DNA from: Candidatus Dormiibacterota bacterium
Lineage (GTDB): Bacteria > Chloroflexota > Dormibacteria > Aeolococcales > Aeolococcaceae
DNA length: 30,322 nt
NCBI GenBank assembly: GCA_019236085.1
Contig: JAFAJR010000091.1
Location: 1 to 30,322 of the forward strand
Direction: 5' to 3'
In this document: piece after piece, positions 1 to 7,861 of the stretch
How the letters are laid out: each line of letters begins with the position of its first letter
Numbering within the stretch: position 1 is the stretch's first letter
Notes under the pieces: generated by a model
Databases searched by the model: none
Seen by the model: the letters and a program-made list of their open reading frames with translations, nothing else
Told to the model about the DNA's origin: nothing
Translations under genes and position numbers: made by a program

Positions 1-55
1 CGGTGGCACGACGGACTTCGTGATCGACGACACCGCGCTGAACCAAGCGTCGTGA
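1..55 (+). CDS. C-terminal end of an unidentified protein (partial)
   Basis: Reading from base 2, an open frame encodes 17 residues ending DDTALNQAS and a TGA stop at 53-55. The gene begins outside the window. The piece is too short to assign to a family. It is called as coding only because the frame is open from the edge to a stop and the next gene begins shortly after on the same strand. It could equally be non-coding sequence. Confidence 0.4.
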   Translation, partial: GGTTDFVIDDTALNQAS

Positions 56-126
56 TTACTTCCGGCGCCGCGCACCGCGCGCGGCGCCGGGAACCTCTCT
101 TGGCCGGCGGTCGTATTCATCACGTG

Positions 127-564
127 ATGCGATGGGTCGCCGGTGCAGCGGCTGTGGGTGGCGTGCTGCTGCTCAGCGGGTGCGGCGCTGGCACGAGTGC
201 GCCGCCGCCAACTGCCTCGCCGTCATCCGCGACGCCAGTGCAGTGCGGCAGCGCGACTGCACGCGGCAACACGCTGGTGGTTTCCGGCAGTGCTGCGCTG
301 ACCTGCTTTGAAGCGGCGCTGTCCCACTGCACCGCCGCCACCTTCAAGCTGCAAGAGTTCGGGGTCGACACCGGGGTTATTCATTCGTTCACTGTGCTCG
401 GCGGCAATCCCTGCGGGGTGCGCGACGATCACAGCTTCTACCGGGCGCCGCAGTCACCGTCGCCGTCTGTGAGCGACACGTGCGACGGCGTGGCCATTCA
501 GGGTCCTGAGGTCTCGCTGCTGGCGTGCGGCAGCGAGGGAACCATCACGCTTCCGCCTGGCTAG
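127..564 (+). CDS. small secreted lipoprotein, unknown function
   Basis: The 145-residue product starts with a short lipoprotein signal: MRW, a hydrophobic stretch at residues 4-16, then the lipobox LLSGC with Cys19 as the predicted lipidated residue. After it comes a Pro/Ser/Thr/Ala-rich linker (about residues 22-37), usual for proteins tethered outside the cytoplasmic membrane. The mature part has six or so further cysteines, suggesting disulfides, and ends TITLPPG. I do not recognise a domain. ATG at 127 is preferred because it puts the signal at the N-terminus; GTG at 124 is also possible, and the frame is open upstream to GTG at 52, which would bury the signal. No strong Shine-Dalgarno is visible. 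It converges with the small gene at 566-757, stops two bases apart. Confidence 0.7.
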   Translation: MRWVAGAAAVGGVLLLSGCGAGTSAPPPTASPSSATPVQCGSATARGNTLVVSGSAALTCFEAALSHCTAATFKLQEFGVDTGVIHSFTVLGGNPCGVRDDHSFYRAPQSPSPSVSDTCDGVAIQGPEVSLLACGSEGTITLPPG

Positions 565-565
565 T

Positions 566-757
566 TCATGTTGACTTGTCGTCGCCGTTGTCGTCGACCG
601 CGTCTGTAAGGATCAACCCGAGCTGCCGCGCCATCGCCTCTGCAGTTTGCAGCGCAGCTTCCTCCTTCTCCTCTTCGGTCATCTGCTGCCAATTCGGCGG
701 AAACCCGACGAAGGCGCGCGTGGGATGCCGATGCTCGCTGTTGTCTGTGTTGGACAT
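566..757 (-). CDS. small acidic hypothetical protein
   Basis: The gene encodes 63 residues with an acidic middle (MTEEEKEEAALQTAEAMARQ) that should form an amphipathic helix, followed by LGLILTDAVDD and a polar tail. No signal peptide or membrane segment is seen. A strong ribosome site, GGAGGAG, lies eight bases before the ATG on the minus strand, which is the main reason to accept such a short gene. The family is unknown to me. It lies downstream of vapC on the same strand, separated by about 120 bases, so it probably has its own promoter. Confidence 0.6.
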   Translation of the reverse strand: MSNTDNSEHRHPTRAFVGFPPNWQQMTEEEKEEAALQTAEAMARQLGLILTDAVDDNGDDKST

Positions 758-880
758 AGGTTGCTCCTCCGGCGGAACCGCATCCCCGTGAATCGGGTGG
801 GCACCTTGCGTGTCCAGCGCAGGTTGCCGGGCGACACTCGTCGCCGCTCTTGATGCGACGCCAAGTCTACTCGATGGACT

Positions 881-1264
881 TCACGACGTCACGAGGCGAA
901 CCCGTGCGGCTGTGACGGCTGCGGATGCCAAGTGCCGATCGGCAGTCACCAGCTCACAATTGAGCGCTTCGGCGAGGGCGAGGTACGTGGCGTCGTATGC
1001 CGTGAGATTGTCGCGCAATGACCAGATGCGCTGCAACAGCGGCCGGATGTCGTAGCGATTCAGCTCGATGTGCGGCCAGACGCGGATGGCAGCCTCAGCA
1101 GTCGCAACGCCGACCCGGCCCAGCCGGACCTGCTTGCGGAGGGCACTCACAAGCTCTGCGTCGATCGTGAACGGAGCGCACAGCGTCTCGCTCGACATGA
1201 TCGTCGCGGCCTCCCCGTCCTGGAGCAGCGCCCACAGCGCCGCCGACGCGTCAAGGACGATCAA
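881..1264 (-). CDS. vapC: VapC-family PIN-domain toxin (ribonuclease)
   Basis: This is a single PIN domain of 127 residues, the normal VapC length. The four acidic residues that bind the catalytic metal are all visible: Asp5 (IVLDAS), Glu37 (IDAELVSAL), Asp91 (AYDATYLALAE) and Asp109 (LVTADRHL). VapC toxins cut specific RNAs, often initiator tRNA or the sarcin-ricin loop, and are held inactive by VapB. The start is placed at a TTG (1264), which gives the family-typical N-terminus MIVLDAS. The frame continues upstream to GTG 1321, but that would add 19 unlikely residues. The TTG lies inside the end of vapB, overlapping by 14 bases, with no Shine-Dalgarno, so translation is probably coupled to the antitoxin. 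The target RNA cannot be read from sequence. Confidence 0.87.
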   Translation of the reverse strand: MIVLDASAALWALLQDGEAATIMSSETLCAPFTIDAELVSALRKQVRLGRVGVATAEAAIRVWPHIELNRYDIRPLLQRIWSLRDNLTAYDATYLALAEALNCELVTADRHLASAAVTAARVRLVTS

Positions 1265-1511
1265 TGGAGGCGTTGATCTGCCGATCCCGCTCCTCTCGAG
1301 CCTCGTGGATGGCAGCCACAATCTCGTCAGCCGTCAGCGACAGGTCAGCTTTGGGGATGCTGGCCAGCAGCTCGGCATTGCGGCGGCGCATAGCTGCGGC
1401 GGTCAGCTCGCGGATGGCGAGGGTATTCACGGAGATGCCGTCGCGTTCCGCCATTCGCTGGAGGCGCTGGACCACCTCCGCCGGCACATTTCTCACATAC
1501 AGCGTGGCCAT
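1251..1511 (-). CDS. vapB: VapB/FitA-type ribbon-helix-helix antitoxin
   Basis: The 86-residue protein begins MATLYVRNVPAEVVQRL, a classic ribbon-helix-helix start: a short beta strand (TLYVRNV), helix A (AEVVQRLQRMAERDG) and helix B (SVNTLAIRELTAAA). The C-terminal half (LTADEIVAAIHEAREERDRQ) is charged and should wrap around the toxin. The dimer binds DNA and represses its own operon, more strongly in complex with VapC. The ATG at 1511 is chosen because it begins the RHH strand; a start further up (1553) would place the promoter and operator inside the gene. The TSS predicted from the promoter is only about seven bases upstream, so the mRNA leader is almost absent. Confidence 0.87.
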   Translation of the reverse strand: MATLYVRNVPAEVVQRLQRMAERDGISVNTLAIRELTAAAMRRRNAELLASIPKADLSLTADEIVAAIHEAREERDRQINASIDRP

Positions 1512-1514
1512 CTC

Positions 1515-1533
1515 TGCTAGCACGATGCTAGCA
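1515..1533. promoter_or_regulatory. double palindromic operator of vapBC
   Basis: Two copies of the perfect 8-base palindrome TGCTAGCA lie at 1515-1522 and 1526-1533, start-to-start 11 bases apart, about one helical turn. The second is embedded in the 12-base palindrome GATGCTAGCATC (1524-1535). The upstream copy covers the -10 box and the other covers the expected transcription start. This is what is expected of an RHH antitoxin operator, where dimers bind neighbouring sites on one face of the helix. Confidence 0.65.
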
Positions 1534-1553
1534 TCGCCCGTTTCGCGGGACAA
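1525..1553 (-). promoter_or_regulatory. vapBC promoter
   Basis: On the minus strand a -35 box TTGTCC (1553-1548) is followed after exactly 17 bases by a -10 box TAGCAT (1530-1525). Transcription should start near 1518, a few bases before the vapB ATG. Spacing and sequence fit a housekeeping sigma-70 promoter. Confidence 0.6.
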
Positions 1554-1585
1554 CCGGCGGACAGCTGCTCGCTCTTAATAAGAAC

Positions 1586-1612
1586 GAGGCCGCCCCGCAG
1601 TGGGACGGCCTC
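1586..1612 (-). terminator. intrinsic terminator of groEL
   Basis: GAGGCCG (1586-1592) pairs with CGGCCTC (1606-1612), extended inward by CCC/GGG across one mismatch. Read on the minus strand the hairpin follows the groEL stop by about 25 bases and is followed by a T-rich run (GTTCTTATT). It separates groEL from the vapBC promoter. Confidence 0.65.
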
Positions 1613-1637
1613 TCGCAAATCGGACGAAGGTCCGGAC

Positions 1638-3245
<1,608 letters not shown>

Positions 3246-3293
3246 GGATACCTCCTGTGGCTGCTTGTGCTCTGCCTGTGGCTGGAGGCTAGT

Positions 3294-3320
3294 TTAGCAC
3301 TCGGCGTGGCGGAGTGCTAG
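3294..3320. promoter_or_regulatory. CIRCE element (HrcA operator)
   Basis: TTAGCACTC (3294-3302), a nine-base spacer, then GAGTGCTAG (3312-3320). This matches the CIRCE consensus TTAGCACTC-N9-GAGTGCTAA with one mismatch at the final base. It lies about 50 bases before the groEL start. On the minus strand a TAAACT sequence at its groEL-proximal edge could be the -10 box, so HrcA bound here would block the promoter. Confidence 0.93.
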
Positions 3321-3334
3321 CGGGCTGCGCGAGG

Positions 3335-3343
3335 GAGTGCTAG
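3335..3343. promoter_or_regulatory. extra CIRCE half-site
   Basis: A third copy of GAGTGCTAG lies 23 bases beyond the equivalent arm of the complete CIRCE element, in the same orientation. The matching arm at CIRCE spacing is not present, so this is an isolated half-site. It may assist HrcA binding or be a decayed second operator. Confidence 0.45.
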
Positions 3344-3391
3344 CCGAGCGTCTTGCGGAGCACTTCACACGGCTTCTATGCGCGATCAGCG

Positions 3392-3868
3392 TCAGCCGTC
3401 CGCCGCAGCCTCCAACGCCGCAATCTCAACCTTGGTCATCTGCAACATCGCCGCCATCACACGGGTGCTCAGCTCTCGATCAGGCGACCGCATCAACTCC
3501 ATGAGCCGCGTTGGCACGATCTGCCAAAAGAACCCATAGCGATCCGTCAGCCAGCCGCATGCGACCTCCGCACCACCTTCACCGAGCCGCTCCCAGTAGT
3601 AGTCAACCTCGGCCTGATCTGCGCACTCGACGTACAGCGACACCGCCTGCGTGAAGGGATGATTCGGGCCACCGTTCAGCGCGAGAAACGGCTGTCCATT
3701 GAGCCTGAACTCCGTAGTCATCACCATGCCGGCCGGACGCGGTCCTGCATCGCCGTAGTGCGCAACCGACCCCATCTGCGAATCCTTGAAGATGCCCGTG
3801 TAGTACCGCGCGGCCTCCTCGGCCTCCGTGTCGAACCAGAGGCAGATGGTGAATGGCGTGTTGCTCAT
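3392..3868 (-). CDS. VOC-superfamily protein (PhnB / 3-dmu-9_3-mt type)
   Basis: The 158-residue protein fits the family once named 3-demethylubiquinone-9 3-methyltransferase-like, a glyoxalase-fold group. Typical segments are TICLWFDTEAEEAARYYTGIF at the start, the middle stretch MTTEFRLNGQPFLALNGGP, and YYWERLGEGG followed by CGWLTDRYGFFWQIVP. Members are usually of unknown substrate and often sit with stress or regulatory genes; the methyltransferase name is historical. The gene begins eight bases after the cupin stop at 3877 on the same strand, so the two are almost certainly co-transcribed, with coupled translation because only a weak ribosome site is seen. Family assignment is firm; biochemical role is unknown. 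Confidence 0.88.
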   Translation of the reverse strand: MSNTPFTICLWFDTEAEEAARYYTGIFKDSQMGSVAHYGDAGPRPAGMVMTTEFRLNGQPFLALNGGPNHPFTQAVSLYVECADQAEVDYYWERLGEGGAEVACGWLTDRYGFFWQIVPTRLMELMRSPDRELSTRVMAAMLQMTKVEIAALEAAADG

Positions 3869-3876
3869 GAGATCTG

Positions 3877-4254
3877 CTACGAGCTCGCCTTTCCGAAGTT
3901 CCCCATCTGCACGTCGATGAACTCGTACGCCTCATCGCCGACGACCCAACCGTCATGGCCCGCTGGGATCCGGTACGCGTCGCCGGCGCCAACCTCCGCC
4001 TCACTGCCATCGTTCAATCGCACGTGCAGGCGACCCGTGAGCACGTATCCCACATGCTCATGTTCGCAGCTCTCGGTCCCCACGATGGGCTTCACATCCT
4101 CGGACCAGCGCCAGCCCGGCTCGTATCGCCCGCGGGCGATCTGGCGATCGCCCACAGTCACCAGCTCCACCTTGCCCTTGGCAAACTCGACCACTTCGCC
4201 TCCCGACAACGCCTTCGCCTCAGCGCGCATTTCGTCGCTCCGTATCTCACTCAT
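3877..4254 (-). CDS. cupin-domain protein
   Basis: This 125-residue single-domain cupin has a first motif around GTESCEHEHVGYVLTGRLHV, with metal-ligand candidates His, His and Glu nearby, and a second motif GDAYRIPAGHDGWVVGDE containing the late histidine. Such small cupins bind a metal and a small ligand; many are annotated only as cupin-domain proteins. The segment FAKGKVELVTVGDRQIARGRYEPGWRWSEDVKP is typical of one such subfamily. It is the first gene of a two-gene unit with the VOC protein. ATG 4254 was chosen as the first good start, though ATG 4230 (MRAEAKAL) is possible. The upstream region is shared with a divergent gene. Confidence 0.85.
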   Translation of the reverse strand: MSEIRSDEMRAEAKALSGGEVVEFAKGKVELVTVGDRQIARGRYEPGWRWSEDVKPIVGTESCEHEHVGYVLTGRLHVRLNDGSEAEVGAGDAYRIPAGHDGWVVGDEAYEFIDVQMGNFGKASS

Positions 4255-4378
4255 CCGATCCGCGCCAATGATTCTGACGTTTCCGCTACGCCGTCATGAC
4301 GCGGTCATCGCGGAGCGCCGACTCGTGGTAGCACACGTGATGGCGGGAATCCCCAACCGCACGACAAGGAGGGACGTT
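4255..4378. promoter_or_regulatory. divergent intergenic region, cupin versus membrane protein
   Basis: These 124 bases must hold the promoters of the cupin operon (minus) and the membrane protein gene (plus). A perfect 10-base palindrome, CGTCATGACG, lies at 4292-4301 and could be an operator. A strong ribosome site, AAGGAGGG, precedes the plus-strand ATG at 4379. I cannot point to convincing -35/-10 pairs. Confidence 0.35.
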
Positions 4379-5038
4379 ATGGCGACGATCCTCACCCACC
4401 GCGCCGACACAATCGGGCGCCGTCAGCCGCAGGCCGACAACGCACGCCTGCTGCGGCCCAGCCGCGGCTACTCGGTGACGCGCAATCCCTTCGCCATCTG
4501 GGAAGTGCTGCCCATCGTCACACTCAGTTTCGCCGGCCTGGCCGTCGCCATGCTCTTTATCGACAACGAGTACCTCGCCTCGATGGCCGTCGGCGGCTTC
4601 CTCGTCTTCACGCTCGGCATGCTGCTGGTCTCGGCGGTCGCGCTCAAGGGCACGCTCGACCTCACGCACGAGGGCATCAGCTTCCAGCGCGGCAAGGACC
4701 ACCTCACCGCGTCGTGGGATCAGATCGTCGCTGTCGAGAACCGCAGCGACTGCGGCCTCACGCTGGTCATCCGCGATCCCCAGCAGACGCGCAGCCACAT
4801 CCGCCTGCCCGGTGGCTTCGGCGCCGAGAAGGGCGTCGCCACCATCCCGCTCCGCCTGTTCGGCGACCGCCAATTCTCCATCCTCTACGACATCCGCGAT
4901 CGCCTCCCCGAGTCCATGTGGAAGCCCGCGCTGGAGACAGCCGGCCGGCGCTCGACAGCCCGCATCGTCCTGGACTACGCCGCGGTGGTCGCCGTGTGCG
5001 GGCTGGCGCTCTTCGTGGTGCTCCGCATCTACAGCTGA
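4379..5038 (+). CDS. membrane protein with PH-like core
   Basis: The 219-residue product has two adjacent membrane segments (about residues 42-85, WEVLPIVTLSFAGLAVAMLF and FLVFTLGMLLVSAVAL), then a soluble beta-rich stretch (about 86-180: LDLTHEGISFQRGKDHLTAS, WDQIVAVENRSDCGLTLVI, TIPLRLFG) and a third membrane segment at the C-terminus. This layout resembles bacterial PH-domain (bPH) membrane proteins, where a short strand pattern follows two helices. Function is unknown. The start is fixed by AAGGAGGG five bases before the ATG at 4379; the frame is open far upstream but that part is antisense to the cupin and VOC genes. It is followed after 112 bases by padR with its own promoter. Confidence 0.75.
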   Translation: MATILTHRADTIGRRQPQADNARLLRPSRGYSVTRNPFAIWEVLPIVTLSFAGLAVAMLFIDNEYLASMAVGGFLVFTLGMLLVSAVALKGTLDLTHEGISFQRGKDHLTASWDQIVAVENRSDCGLTLVIRDPQQTRSHIRLPGGFGAEKGVATIPLRLFGDRQFSILYDIRDRLPESMWKPALETAGRRSTARIVLDYAAVVAVCGLALFVVLRIYS

Positions 5039-5073
5039 ATCCCCATCCCCCGGCGTCAAGTCTTCCCCGAAAC

Positions 5074-5127
5074 TTGACGTCCGACCGCTTCTCGATATAT
5101 CGTGAGCGCATGGAACCGCTCTCGATA
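5074..5127 (+). promoter_or_regulatory. padR promoter with palindromic operator
   Basis: A -35 box TTGACG (5074-5079) is followed after 16 bases by TATATC (5096-5101), which lies inside the perfect palindrome CGATATATCG (5093-5102). The half motif CTCGATA at 5091-5097 recurs at 5121-5127, 30 bases on, about three helical turns. PadR proteins commonly repress their own promoter by binding AT-rich palindromes over the -10 box, so autorepression is the likely reading. Confidence 0.6.
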
Positions 5128-5150
5128 GGAACAAGGAGCACACGACCGGC

Positions 5151-5798
5151 ATGACCGACACCACATTCGACCAGCGCCACGACCCACGCCATCTCGGCAT
5201 CGACAGGCACGAGCTGCGCAACCTCATTCATGAGGCGCGCCGGCGCCATCGTCACGGCGGCCCGTTCGGCCGCGGCGGACCCGGACCCTGGAACCGGGGA
5301 CACGGCTTCTTCGGTGGCGCGCCGTTCGGCGGCGGCCGCCGCGCCGGCCGCGGCGACATCCGCGCCGCCATCCTGGCGCTCCTCAACGAGGAGCCGATGC
5401 ACGGCTACCAGATCATCCAGGAGCTGTCGCAGCGCACCGATGGCGCCTGGCGCGCCAGCCCGGGCTCCGTCTACCCCACGCTGCAACAGCTGGAGGACGA
5501 GGGTCTGGTGAAGGCCGTGCAGCAGGAAGGCGGCCGCCGCGTGTTCGAGCTCACCGACACCGGGCGCGAGGAGGCCAAGACCAGCGCCGCCACGCCACCC
5601 TGGGAAGAGGTGGCCGGCAGTGTCGACGACACCATGCACTCCCTGCGCGACATCTTCGTGCAGGTGGCAGCAGCCACCTGGCAGGTGGGCTCGCACGGCA
5701 CCGTGGCCCAGGTGACCAAGGCGCAGGAGATCCTCCGCGACGCCCGTCGCGGCCTGTACCAGCTGCTGGCTGAGGACGAGAACACGCCCAAGAGCTGA
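5151..5798 (+). CDS. PadR-family transcriptional regulator with Gly/His/Arg-rich N-terminus
   Basis: Residues about 68-145 form a PadR winged helix: RGDIRAAILALLNEEPMHGY, QIIQELSQRTDGAW, the recognition region SPGSVYPTLQQLEDEGLV and the wing GGRRVFELTDTGREEA. The C-terminal helices (about 160-210) should dimerise, as in Vinnexin-type PadRs. The first 65 residues are unusual: rich in Gly, His, Arg and Phe, with repeats like GGPFGRGGPG and RRRHRHGG, probably disordered and perhaps metal- or nucleic-acid-binding. The promoter carries a palindrome over the -10 box, suggesting autorepression. The next gene, a multi-pass membrane protein, starts 18 bases downstream and is probably co-transcribed. 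AAGGAG lies about 12 bases before the ATG, a little far. The ligand is unknown. Confidence 0.92.
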   Translation: MTDTTFDQRHDPRHLGIDRHELRNLIHEARRRHRHGGPFGRGGPGPWNRGHGFFGGAPFGGGRRAGRGDIRAAILALLNEEPMHGYQIIQELSQRTDGAWRASPGSVYPTLQQLEDEGLVKAVQQEGGRRVFELTDTGREEAKTSAATPPWEEVAGSVDDTMHSLRDIFVQVAAATWQVGSHGTVAQVTKAQEILRDARRGLYQLLAEDENTPKS

Positions 5799-5816
5799 CC
5801 GGCGATCATCCCGGTC

Positions 5817-6422
5817 GTGACCACCGGCGCTCCGCCGCCACCGGCTCCGCCACCGCCGAGCGGTGCGGCGCCACCGGTCACCTTCACTCAGACGGCGCAG
5901 GCGCTGGGTGGGGTGATCGATCGCCTCACTATCTGGCTGCTCGACCTGGGCACCTGGCTGCTGGGCGCCATGGTCGCCTTCAACCTGGTGATTCTTGCGG
6001 CGCTGCTCACGGTCGGCCCGGTGGACCGCGCCGTGCTGATTGCGAGCTGCGCGCTGGCGGTGGCGCTGCCGCCTGCCGTTTCGGCCTTCGCCCTGCTGCG
6101 CCTGGTGCGCGACGTGGAGCAGATCGGCCTGGAGGAGGCGGCCATCGAGTCGTTTCGCGCCGCGGGCGTGGAGATCCGAGACCAGATCGGCTCCCAGCCG
6201 CTGGCTGAGATCCGCCGGCGGCGCACCCACAGCGCGCTCCGTCTCTCGTACCTCCTGCTCGGCGTCAGCGTCCTGCTCACGCTCACCGGCACCACCGCCT
6301 GCTTGTGGCACATGGCCTGGTGGATCGCTGTCGCCTTCATGGTGGCGGTGGCCGCAAGCCTGGCTGTTGTGGGCCGCGGTGTTGCCATGTCGCCTCGCTC
6401 GCCGCGGACCAAGCGACGCTGA
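5817..6422 (+). CDS. multi-pass membrane protein with proline-rich N-terminus
   Basis: The 201-residue protein starts with a Pro/Ala/Gly-rich tail (GAPPPPAPPPPSGAAPP) and then two membrane helix pairs: about residues 38-65 and 72-95, and about 145-165 and 168-188. The loop between pairs is charged and helical (RDVEQIGLEEAAIESFRAAG). The C-terminus is strongly basic (SPRSPRTKRR), so it should lie in the cytoplasm. No family recognised. It starts at GTG 5817, 18 bases after padR, and is likely in the padR operon and under its control; PadR operons often include a membrane protein. The open frame on the opposite strand here has no supporting features. Confidence 0.72.
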   Translation: MTTGAPPPPAPPPPSGAAPPVTFTQTAQALGGVIDRLTIWLLDLGTWLLGAMVAFNLVILAALLTVGPVDRAVLIASCALAVALPPAVSAFALLRLVRDVEQIGLEEAAIESFRAAGVEIRDQIGSQPLAEIRRRRTHSALRLSYLLLGVSVLLTLTGTTACLWHMAWWIAVAFMVAVAASLAVVGRGVAMSPRSPRTKRR

Positions 6423-6485
6423 CAACGCTGACGATCCTTCCTGACGCCGGGAGGGCCCCCGCACTCGCCTTGACCTTCCGATGTG

Positions 6486-7766
6486 ATGATGGGCGCCGTG
6501 ATCTCGACCAGCCCCGCCGTGAAGGAACGCGACCCGCTGCACGTGCTGGCGGTGCTGGCGCGCCGCAAGGGCGACATCTTCGTCTACACCACGGGGCAGC
6601 CCCAGTCCTTCCTGGTCAACCGCCCGGAGTGGGTGCGGCACGTGCTGGTCGACGGCGCCGACCGCTACTCCAAGGACACGCCGATCAACTCCGGCTTCGC
6701 CGACACGATCGCGCACGGTCTGCTCAACAGCGAGGGCGCCGTGTGGCGGCGACAGCGCAGCCTCATGCAACCCGCGTTCGCGCGCCGCTACCTGCCCACC
6801 ATCGCGTCGGTGGTCGACCGCGAGGTGGAGCGCATGGTCGACGCCTGGCCGCACAGCAACGGCCACGTCGACATCGACCTGCATGCCGAGACCACCAAAT
6901 TGCTGTTCCGCATCACGTCCATCGCGCTGTTCAGCGTCGATCCGCGGCCCTGGGACGGACGGCTCACCATGCCCATCCTCACCGACGCGCTTCCTGTTCT
7001 CACCGACGAGTCGCAGTACCCATTCCGCGTGGCACAGCAGGCCATCTGGTCGGTGGCGGAGAACATCGTGGCCCAGCGGCTGGTGGCGCGGCGTGCCTTC
7101 GACGACCTGCTGGGCCGTCTCATTCATTCGGGCACCGACGACGCCGACTTCGACGCGCTCCGCGACCACGTGGTGAACATGGCGCTGTCGGGATACGAGA
7201 CCACGGCGAGCGTCGTCACCTGGGCGATGTACACGCTGGCGCAGAACCCGGCCATCGTGGCGACGCTGCGCGGGCAGATCGACTCGGTCACCGGCGGACA
7301 GCGGCTGACGCTCGGGCACCTGGCGTCACTGCCATACCTGACAGCAACTGTGAAGGAGACGATGCGGCTGTACCCGCCGGCGTGGATCATCGGCCGCCGC
7401 GCGCTGCACACCGATGTCATCGGCGGCGTTGAGATCCCGGTGAACTCGGTGGTGGCCATCAGCCCGTACACCATGCACCGTCATCCGCGCTACTGGCCGG
7501 AGCCCGACAATTTCGAGCCGGCGCGCTTCCTCGGCGACGACACGGATCGCGAGAAGCAGCCGTTCACCTACATCCCTTTCGGCGCCGGACCGCGCACCTG
7601 TATCGGGACCAACTTCGCCCAGGTGGAGGCGCCGCTGATCATCGGCCAGCTGCTGCAGCGCTTCTCCTTCGAGGTGATGAACGACGCGGCTGTGGAGCCG
7701 CGCGGCATCTTCGTTCTGGTGCCGAGCGACCGCATCCACGTGCGGTTGCGATCCAGAGCCGCCTAG
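6486..7766 (+). CDS. cytochrome P450
   Basis: This is a complete P450 of about 426 residues. The heme-binding loop FGAGPRTCIG places the Cys thiolate ligand near residue 372; the I-helix oxygen-activation motif is SGYETT (about 235-240) and the K-helix ExxR is ETMR (about 291-294), followed by LYPPAW. P450s insert one oxygen atom into an organic substrate using electrons from a reductase or ferredoxin. No redox partner is encoded nearby, and there is no N-terminal membrane anchor, so a soluble enzyme served by partners elsewhere is likely. The pattern resembles the CYP102/CYP110-like bacterial groups rather than camphor-type enzymes, which is only an impression. Start codons GTG 6483, ATG 6486 and ATG 6489 are consecutive; the choice among them is arbitrary. 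A hairpin terminator follows. Confidence 0.95.
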   Translation: MMGAVISTSPAVKERDPLHVLAVLARRKGDIFVYTTGQPQSFLVNRPEWVRHVLVDGADRYSKDTPINSGFADTIAHGLLNSEGAVWRRQRSLMQPAFARRYLPTIASVVDREVERMVDAWPHSNGHVDIDLHAETTKLLFRITSIALFSVDPRPWDGRLTMPILTDALPVLTDESQYPFRVAQQAIWSVAENIVAQRLVARRAFDDLLGRLIHSGTDDADFDALRDHVVNMALSGYETTASVVTWAMYTLAQNPAIVATLRGQIDSVTGGQRLTLGHLASLPYLTATVKETMRLYPPAWIIGRRALHTDVIGGVEIPVNSVVAISPYTMHRHPRYWPEPDNFEPARFLGDDTDREKQPFTYIPFGAGPRTCIGTNFAQVEAPLIIGQLLQRFSFEVMNDAAVEPRGIFVLVPSDRIHVRLRSRAA

Positions 7767-7784
7767 CCGCGTCAGCCCGCTCGA

Positions 7785-7804
7785 GGCGACAGGCACCTGT
7801 CGCC
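7785..7804 (+). terminator. hairpin after the P450 gene
   Basis: GGCGACAG (7785-7792) and CTGTCGCC (7797-7804) pair perfectly around a four-base loop, 18 bases after the P450 stop. No T run follows, so it is a T-less hairpin of the kind seen in GC-rich genomes. Termination is inferred from position. Confidence 0.55.
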
Positions 7805-7861
7805 AGGGTCGTGCACCCTGAGCAATAGCAAAGGGCAGACCAGCACAGGAGGGCGTGGCAC

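Noticed and set aside
3335..3343. A complete second CIRCE element
   Set aside because: The partner arm at nine-base spacing is missing, so only a half-site is listed.
3353..4378. Upstream extension of the membrane protein frame
   Set aside because: The extension is antisense to the VOC and cupin genes, and the strong AAGGAGGG site fixes the start at 4379.
4767..7319. Long open frame on the minus strand (850 codons)
   Set aside because: It is antisense to four well-supported plus-strand genes, including padR and the P450. Its composition is low-complexity, rich in Arg, Gly, His and Asp, typical of shadow frames in GC-rich DNA.
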